In this document: piece after piece, positions 59,454-64,000 of the stretch
Position numbering within the stretch: position 1 is the first letter of the stretch
How the letters are laid out: every line of letters begins with the position of its first letter
NCBI RefSeq assembly: GCF_039543245.1
Contig: NZ_BAABJJ010000011.1
Coordinates: 124,001-188,000 of the forward strand
Direction: 5' to 3'
DNA: 64,000 nucleotides
Origin: Algibacter_G agarivorans
GTDB taxonomy: Bacteria > Bacteroidota > Bacteroidia > Flavobacteriales > Flavobacteriaceae
Notes under the pieces: model-generated
Databases searched by the model: none
What the model was told of the DNA's origin: nothing
Seen by the model: only the letters and a program-made list of their open reading frames with translations
Made by a program: the position numbers and the translations under genes

Positions 59454-59467
59454 TTCGTTCAAAAAAT
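59454..59467. promoter_or_regulatory. Perfect palindrome resembling a LacI-family operator
   Basis: CGAAAACGTTTTCG is a perfect 14-bp palindrome with the central CG that LacI/GalR-family repressors require. It lies in the divergent gap between the DHFR gene and a glycogen-binding-domain gene, 214 bp before the latter. Regulation is inference. Confidence 0.5.
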
Positions 59468-59624
59468 GTTGATAATCAGACAGAAACGTAAATTTTAGGT
59501 TGATAATAATATAAATATTTAGCTAATTTTTTGCTTACTTTAATTCTTAGTTGAATGCAAATTGTCAAATCGATAATTTTTAAAAGTTAAGAGTGTTAAA
59601 TAGTTACGGGTTATAAATTGTTTT

Positions 59625-59632
59625 TAAATTTG
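59625..59632 (+). promoter_or_regulatory. -7 element of the glycogen-binding-domain gene
   Basis: TAAATTTG, a perfect TAnnTTTG match, 48 bp before the ATG. No clear -33 TTG 19 nt before it. Confidence 0.4.
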
Positions 59633-59680
59633 TACTATAAAATAGAATTTTAAAATAAAACAGATTTAAATAATAAAATT

Positions 59681-59977
59681 ATGGCAATTAAAAAGCAATT
59701 TTTAAAAAGTAAACCAGTTTGTAAAGTAACTTTTTCTTTACCTGCTGAAGACGCAAAAAAAGTTTCTGTTGTTGGGTCTTTCAACGATTGGAATGCTAAA
59801 AAAGCACCGCTTAAAAAATTAAAGAACGGAACATTTAAAGGGACTCTTGATTTAGAATCAGGGAGCTCTTATGAGTTTAAATATGTTGTTGACGGTGTTT
59901 ATGTTAATGACGATGCTGCTGATGCGTACGCATGGAATGATTTTGCAGGTGCGGAAAACGGTATTATAAACCTATAA
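59681..59977 (+). CDS. Small protein with a glycogen-binding (CBM48/AMPK-beta-like) domain
   Basis: 98 residues and nothing but the domain: CKVTFSLPAEDAKKVSVVGS, FNDWNAKKAPLKKLKNGTFK, SYEFKYVVDGVYVNDDAAD and the closing NGIINL. The VVGSFNDWN tryptophan and the Lys/Trp pattern match carbohydrate-binding modules of isoamylase N-termini and AMPK beta subunits. No catalytic domain and no signal peptide, so it probably works in the cytoplasm, possibly bound to glycogen or a partner enzyme. Terminator follows. Confidence 0.9.
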   Translation: MAIKKQFLKSKPVCKVTFSLPAEDAKKVSVVGSFNDWNAKKAPLKKLKNGTFKGTLDLESGSSYEFKYVVDGVYVNDDAADAYAWNDFAGAENGIINL

Positions 59978-60004
59978 TTACTGTAGCTCTAAAAGTTTAA
60001 GAGG

Positions 60005-60038
60005 TCGTCTAAAAATTACTTTTTAGACGATTTTTTTT
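60005..60038 (+). terminator. Terminator after the glycogen-binding-domain gene
   Basis: TCGTCTAAAAA (60005-60015) pairs with TTTTTAGACGA (60020-60030), loop TTAC, followed by eight T. Confidence 0.92.
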
Positions 60039-60110
60039 GATTATTTTCAAGTTTAGTTTTGATTACAAGGATTTTCTTTAAAAAAGCAATTTTAAAATAA
60101 CTAAAGTGGC

Positions 60111-61470
60111 TTAGATACCTAAACTATACCTTTTAAGGTTGTGAGCCATTGCAATAAGTCCTATTTCAATATTTACCTTTTCGATTCCTCTTAGCATGAA
60201 GCGTTTAAAGTTCATGTTTTGCTTTATATTTCCAAAAACAGCTTCTATGTCCCAACAGCGTTGTTTTCTTTTAGCGATGCCTTGTTCGCTGGTCAGCAGT
60301 GTTCTGGCTTTAGACTTTAATCGTGTCAGGTTGTAATTGTGTTCTATTATACGGTTGCCTTTATATTTGTGACAGAGACTTCTAAGGGGATAACCCTTAC
60401 AGTTTTATGCTTGTTATCTGTGGAGTTCTTGCTCAAAACCATTTTTGGTTTTCTTCGCTTCCATAACCTGCATCTGCTGTGAGTGTTTCTGGTTTTTCAT
60501 CGTAGTTTTCTATATGATCTTCTACATGGTCTATTAATAATGGTGGTGTCTGCGCTGGTTTGCCCTGTTGTGTAATTGGTAAGATATTGATTGTTGGTAG
60601 AAGCTTGAACATTATAGGTAGCTTAGAGTTGCCCGTTTTGCATGTGGTTGTCCTTCATACGCATAAAGGTGGCGTCTTTGTCGGTCTTGCTATAACTGTT
60701 CCTTTCTTTTAAAATGGCATCTTGTTTTTCATACTTGGCCATATTGACAGACCAGTTTTTCTTGGCGTAATTCAGTTTTTGCTTAATTTTATTATCAATA
60801 TCCTTACCTTTCAAGGCATTATTGATCTGAGCAATGTCAGCTTCAACTTTATCGGTTTCAATAGCTTCAAAGTCTGGTGTGTTTGGTGTGTTTGGGGTGT
60901 GTTGTTCTTCTTTATAAACCTTTTCCACATAAGACCACAGTGCTTTTAGCTATTTTTTGATACGCGCTTTACTGGTCTTTATGCTCTTGCCCCATACAAA
61001 GGTATAACGATTGGCATTGGCTTCTATCTTGGTGCCATTTACAAAAATGTCCTTTAAACTGATAAGACCTTGTTCTACCAAAAGCAGCATCACCTGATGA
61101 TATATTTTCTTTAAATGACCTTGTAGGTGTTTACCTCTAAAATCATTTAAAGTATTGTGGTCTGGTTTGCTTTGTCCACTGAGCCACATAAAATGAATGT
61201 TCTCATGTATAGCTTGTTCTATTTTTCGTGAAGAATATAATTTACGTAAATAGGTATATATTATAACCTTGAGCAACATGCGCGGATGGTAACTTGATGT
61301 ACCGCCTCCTTTGTGACTTTGCTCTAAAGCACTAATATCAACATGGTCTATAATCGTGTTTACAATACGAACGGTATGATTAACTGGGACCAGATCATCA
61401 TAGCTTGCCGGTAAAAGACTTAACTGATCTTGGTCATAGGTCTTGAAAACTACTTTTCTGCTTATTCTTA
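60111..61470 (-). pseudogene. Decayed IS1182-family transposase
   Basis: Minus-strand fragments in several frames rebuild an IS1182-type transposase: ISRKVVFKTYDQDQLSLLPA, HKGGGTSSYHPRMLLKVIIY, FMWLSGQSKPDHNTLNDFRG, KDIFVNGTKIEANANRYTFV, DNHMQNGQLKAAYNVQASTN and the C-terminal VNIEIGLIAMAHNLKRYSLG. Stops and shifts lie near 60950, between 60623 and 60400, and repeatedly in the last third; a PNTPNTPNTPD stretch shows a small tandem expansion. No ATG is found at the expected start, where ATA stands. Terminal inverted repeats were not found. The element lies between two terminators and disrupts no visible gene. Confidence 0.85.
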
Positions 61471-61496
61471 AAGTTAATCAATAACTCAAAAATTTG

Positions 61497-61527
61497 CAAA
61501 AAAAAGACTGCCTTTTCAGACAGCCTC
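61497..61527 (-). terminator. Terminator of the PEPCK-like gene
   Basis: On the minus strand GGCTGTCT and AGGCAGTC pair with two G-T pairs around GAAA, followed by a run of T (the A-run at 61497-61505). It starts 9 bp after the gene's stop. Confidence 0.8.
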
Positions 61528-61535
61528 TTTAGTTT

Positions 61536-64000
61536 CTAATTAGTAACCTGTTTTTTGTATAACAAATCTGCGCCAATTGTGCCGACTAAGCGCTTCAAAT
61601 AATCAGGAGATTTAACAATATTGTATAATTTTTTAGTAGCATTTAAACGTTCATTTATTCGCAAATCATCTACTAAAATTTCATTGTGCGGATTTTTAAT
61701 AAATGATTCTAAATAGTCTATTTGAGTACCATAATATTTAATGTCCTTTTCTTGTTTTAATGCTAACCTTTTTTTGTACCAATCTGAACTTAGTACATAG
61801 CTTCTGTTAAAATACTTTCTTAATTCCGGATCGCTAATGCTTTTGCCTTCGTAATTTCCATAAGCCATAATGTTCAATAGAATTTTTAAAGGTGGAATAG
61901 CGGCTTCAATACTACCGTCTTCAAAATAGTTTAATGCTACTTTTTGCTGTGCTTCAGTAATGTTTTTAATACCATCTGCAAAATCTTCTAAATTTTGCAA
62001 CTCTGGTTTTAGCATACGCTCACTAAAGACAGCGGTAGGTTCATCAAACAATCTGTTTAAGCATAATAAAGAGAATTTTTTGGTAATTCTATATCCTAAA
62101 CGGCTAGCGAATATTTTTTCACCGTTATGTTCGAAATCTTCAAGCTTTTCTAAAGATCCATTTGTAATCAAATTATTAGGATCTCTATCTTCAGGTGCCA
62201 TTCTTGCCCAAATCTCTGGGATTAATAAACTAACATCATGGTCTATTTTGTTTTCAGCACCAACATAGCCTGCTGCGGTACTAAATCCGTTAGATTCTGT
62301 TAAGATATGAGACAATAAAGCATTATTTAAATCTGTTGTTGGTGTCAACATATTAAACGGGGCTTTAGTTAGTGCTCCTTCAGATCCTGCTCCTGTAGTT
62401 GATGGCGATTTACCCGTTAAACTACAAATAAAGTCCATAAATAATTCTGGAGTTTCCTGATAATGGATTGGACTGTATACTGCTAATGGTCTAATACCAG
62501 CTTTTCTGTCTGCTGGGTTATTTCTTCTACCAGGTAAAACAGCATTTACAACATGAATTACAGGGTCTTCAGGCTTAATTCTTCGGCATAAACGCACACC
62601 TATATCCGAGATATAAGTAGCTTCAGTTTCGTTGTAAAATTTATTTGGTTCTAAATAACGAGGGTTTTTAGTTGGCTCACCATCTACAATTCTAGGGTGA
62701 GAAGGTAAAACAAACTGTACATCTTCATCATCAGAATCAATAATTTCCTTTATAAAATCTTTAACGGGTTGGGTGTACTTGTCATAACTTATAGTGTCTT
62801 CATATATGGCAATAGCATCCTTTTTAGTTAACATTTCGTAATTTGTTAAGAATCTGCCATCTGAGATTATGTCCAATTCTGCAAGCTTATCATAACCTCT
62901 AACAATAGCTTCATCTGGTCTTTGGAATAAATGAGCTTCACAGTTTGTTAAAACTTTTACACTTTGGTTAGTATATTCTGGGTTTAAATTTTTAAAACGT
63001 TCTTTCGGAAGTGTAATCGATGCTGTAATATCATCTTCCGTTTGAATCTTTTCACATGCTGAAAAGTCAGAACGCAATTTATTAAGCATCCAGTAGCCTT
63101 CTTCATTAAATCCGATACGAACATAACTACCTACTACAGGTGTATGGTCATATCTCAAAGAAGTACCTTTAGCGCCATTGATAAATTCTACAGACATCAT
63201 GTCTTTCCAGTTAAGGTTGGCTCCATGTGCTTGTCTGAATAAACGCTTTACAAATAATACTAAAGAACGAATATGAACAGGAATATTGTTTAAAAACTCA
63301 TTGAATTCATCTGAGTTTTCGTCATTAGGCGTTAGCAATTTCACAACAGATCCTAAGGTCCTTTTTTCACTTAAGAACGATCTTGATATGGGTCTATTAG
63401 GATCTTTCGTTTTCCATCTGGTTGAGTAATTAAACTCAATTATTTCATCAGCTTTCTTAAAATCTTCGTCAATGTTATGAATGTTAAATGGGCTATATGT
63501 AATAGCATTTTGCATAGATTTAGAAATCTCTGATTTACCTCCACCAGAAACCGTACAAGGCTTATGGCAAAAAACACCTTCAGGATAAGTTTCTACAATA
63601 CGCCATAAATTGACAGACTTGTGTTTTTCTAACCTTAATTTATTTCCAGAAGGATGTATATAGGTTTTAAAAGGTGATAGAGTTAGTTTTTGTTCTTTGC
63701 CTTTGTAATTCCAAGTTATACTATTAGTAGCGGTATTAAAATAAGACGATTCTGGTATATAAACTAAATTAGGATAATTTTTGTCAATCGCATAATTTTC
63801 GGGTTTAACCTCAATTCTGTCTGCTATTAAGGTTTTAACGTCTTCAAAAGTATGATTTAATCCATAATATATAGAATAATCATCGCAATTTACGGTATTC
63901 CCCATAACACGTCTAGCATAGGCAATAGCACCACCCGCATGTTCTTCTTCTGCTAGGCCAAAAAGATTTGCTGAATAACTTATTTGAGTTTTTATTTCTT
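61536..64000 (-). CDS. C-terminal part of a giant protein resembling PPi-type PEP carboxykinase
   Basis: The frame is open beyond the right edge (YSANLFGLAEEEHAGGAIAY is read before the first internal Met at 63905), so the N-terminus is missing; about 820 residues are visible. Seen: a glycine-rich phosphate-loop-like CHKPCTVSGGGKSEISKSMQ, SLTGKSPSTTGAGSEGALTK and HDVSLLIPEIWARMAPEDRD. These blocks match my memory of the roughly 1,100-residue PPi-dependent phosphoenolpyruvate carboxykinases described from Propionibacterium and Entamoeba, which make oxaloacetate and PPi from PEP, phosphate and CO2. That identification is unconfirmed. No signal peptide is visible in the part present. Confidence 0.6.
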   Translation of the reverse strand, partial: EIKTQISYSANLFGLAEEEHAGGAIAYARRVMGNTVNCDDYSIYYGLNHTFEDVKTLIADRIEVKPENYAIDKNYPNLVYIPESSYFNTATNSITWNYKGKEQKLTLSPFKTYIHPSGNKLRLEKHKSVNLWRIVETYPEGVFCHKPCTVSGGGKSEISKSMQNAITYSPFNIHNIDEDFKKADEIIEFNYSTRWKTKDPNRPISRSFLSEKRTLGSVVKLLTPNDENSDEFNEFLNNIPVHIRSLVLFVKRLFRQAHGANLNWKDMMSVEFINGAKGTSLRYDHTPVVGSYVRIGFNEEGYWMLNKLRSDFSACEKIQTEDDITASITLPKERFKNLNPEYTNQSVKVLTNCEAHLFQRPDEAIVRGYDKLAELDIISDGRFLTNYEMLTKKDAIAIYEDTISYDKYTQPVKDFIKEIIDSDDEDVQFVLPSHPRIVDGEPTKNPRYLEPNKFYNETEATYISDIGVRLCRRIKPEDPVIHVVNAVLPGRRNNPADRKAGIRPLAVYSPIHYQETPELFMDFICSLTGKSPSTTGAGSEGALTKAPFNMLTPTTDLNNALLSHILTESNGFSTAAGYVGAENKIDHDVSLLIPEIWARMAPEDRDPNNLITNGSLEKLEDFEHNGEKIFASRLGYRITKKFSLLCLNRLFDEPTAVFSERMLKPELQNLEDFADGIKNITEAQQKVALNYFEDGSIEAAIPPLKILLNIMAYGNYEGKSISDPELRKYFNRSYVLSSDWYKKRLALKQEKDIKYYGTQIDYLESFIKNPHNEILVDDLRINERLNATKKLYNIVKSPDYLKRLVGTIGADLLYKKQVTN

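Noticed and set aside
1..64000. rRNA, tRNA or CRISPR loci
   Set aside because: None of the gaps holds a cloverleaf-like sequence with a conserved T-arm, an rRNA segment or repeat-spacer array that I could recognise by eye.

Overview
The window is AT-rich chromosomal DNA from a member of the Bacteroidota, almost certainly a marine-type Flavobacteriaceae. Support comes from Bacteroidetes-type promoters (TTG-N19-TAnnTTTG), a type IX secretion sorting-domain remnant, a short-chain L-threonine dehydrogenase, a PII-AmtB-PII cluster, a ribonucleotide reductase whose ATP-cone sits on the R2 subunit, and several flavobacterial-style dispersed intergenic repeats. The genus is inference. No rRNA, tRNA or CRISPR array was seen.

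Layout. 1-3.6 kb: the end of an RND/MFP adaptor gene, a TolC gene, then a decaying arsenic operon (arsR, DUF6428, dead arsC). 3.6-8.4 kb: an OlsF-like acyltransferase fusion, aspartate kinase, a GNAT enzyme and class 1 fructose-bisphosphatase. 8.4-10.5 kb: an insertion island with an intact IS982-family element (TIRs and a 7-bp target duplication) and a decayed IS1595-family element that splits a T9SS sorting-domain remnant. 10.5-16.5 kb: five co-directional genes for exported proteins of unknown function, two of them tandem paralogues. 16.8-29.2 kb: a nitrogen and anaplerosis block (gltB-gltD, an outer-membrane porin, PII-amtB-PII, PEP carboxylase). 29.4-34.1 kb: a cysteine-rich unknown protein, then nadA-nadB. 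34.2-41.1 kb: ssb, a small-protein operon ending in a broken GIDE-domain gene, a CBS protein, exported proteins, threonine dehydrogenase and a HupE-like membrane protein. 41.1-46.4 kb: an inverted pair of dispersed repeats, dCMP deaminase, a CtpA-type protease, an FAD enzyme, MarC and DUF3109. 46.7-50 kb: ATP-cone nrdB and nrdA behind a relic of a conventional nrdB. 50-51.3 kb: transposase debris and a lipoprotein. 51.4-59.4 kb: Kdo transferase, sugar aminotransferase plus galE, lspA-fabD, a large FAD protein, and a dihydrofolate reductase fused to a 2TM domain. 59.7-64 kb: a glycogen-binding-domain protein, a dead IS1182-family transposase and the C-terminal part of a giant protein resembling PPi-type PEP carboxykinase, cut by the window edge.

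The clearest functional grouping is nitrogen assimilation: ammonium uptake (amtB) under PII control, a porin upstream, and GltBD, with PEP carboxylase supplying C4 carbon next door. The second theme is genome erosion. At least six dead or truncated genes are visible: arsC, a sorting-domain gene, two IS1595-type transposases, an IS1182-type transposase, the GIDE-domain gene and a conventional nrdB. The items most worth attention are the five-gene exported cluster with its duplicated 3' end, a near-identical palindrome translated in frame inside two unrelated genes, the nrdB relic in front of a different type of RNR, and the cysteine-rich protein upstream of nadA.
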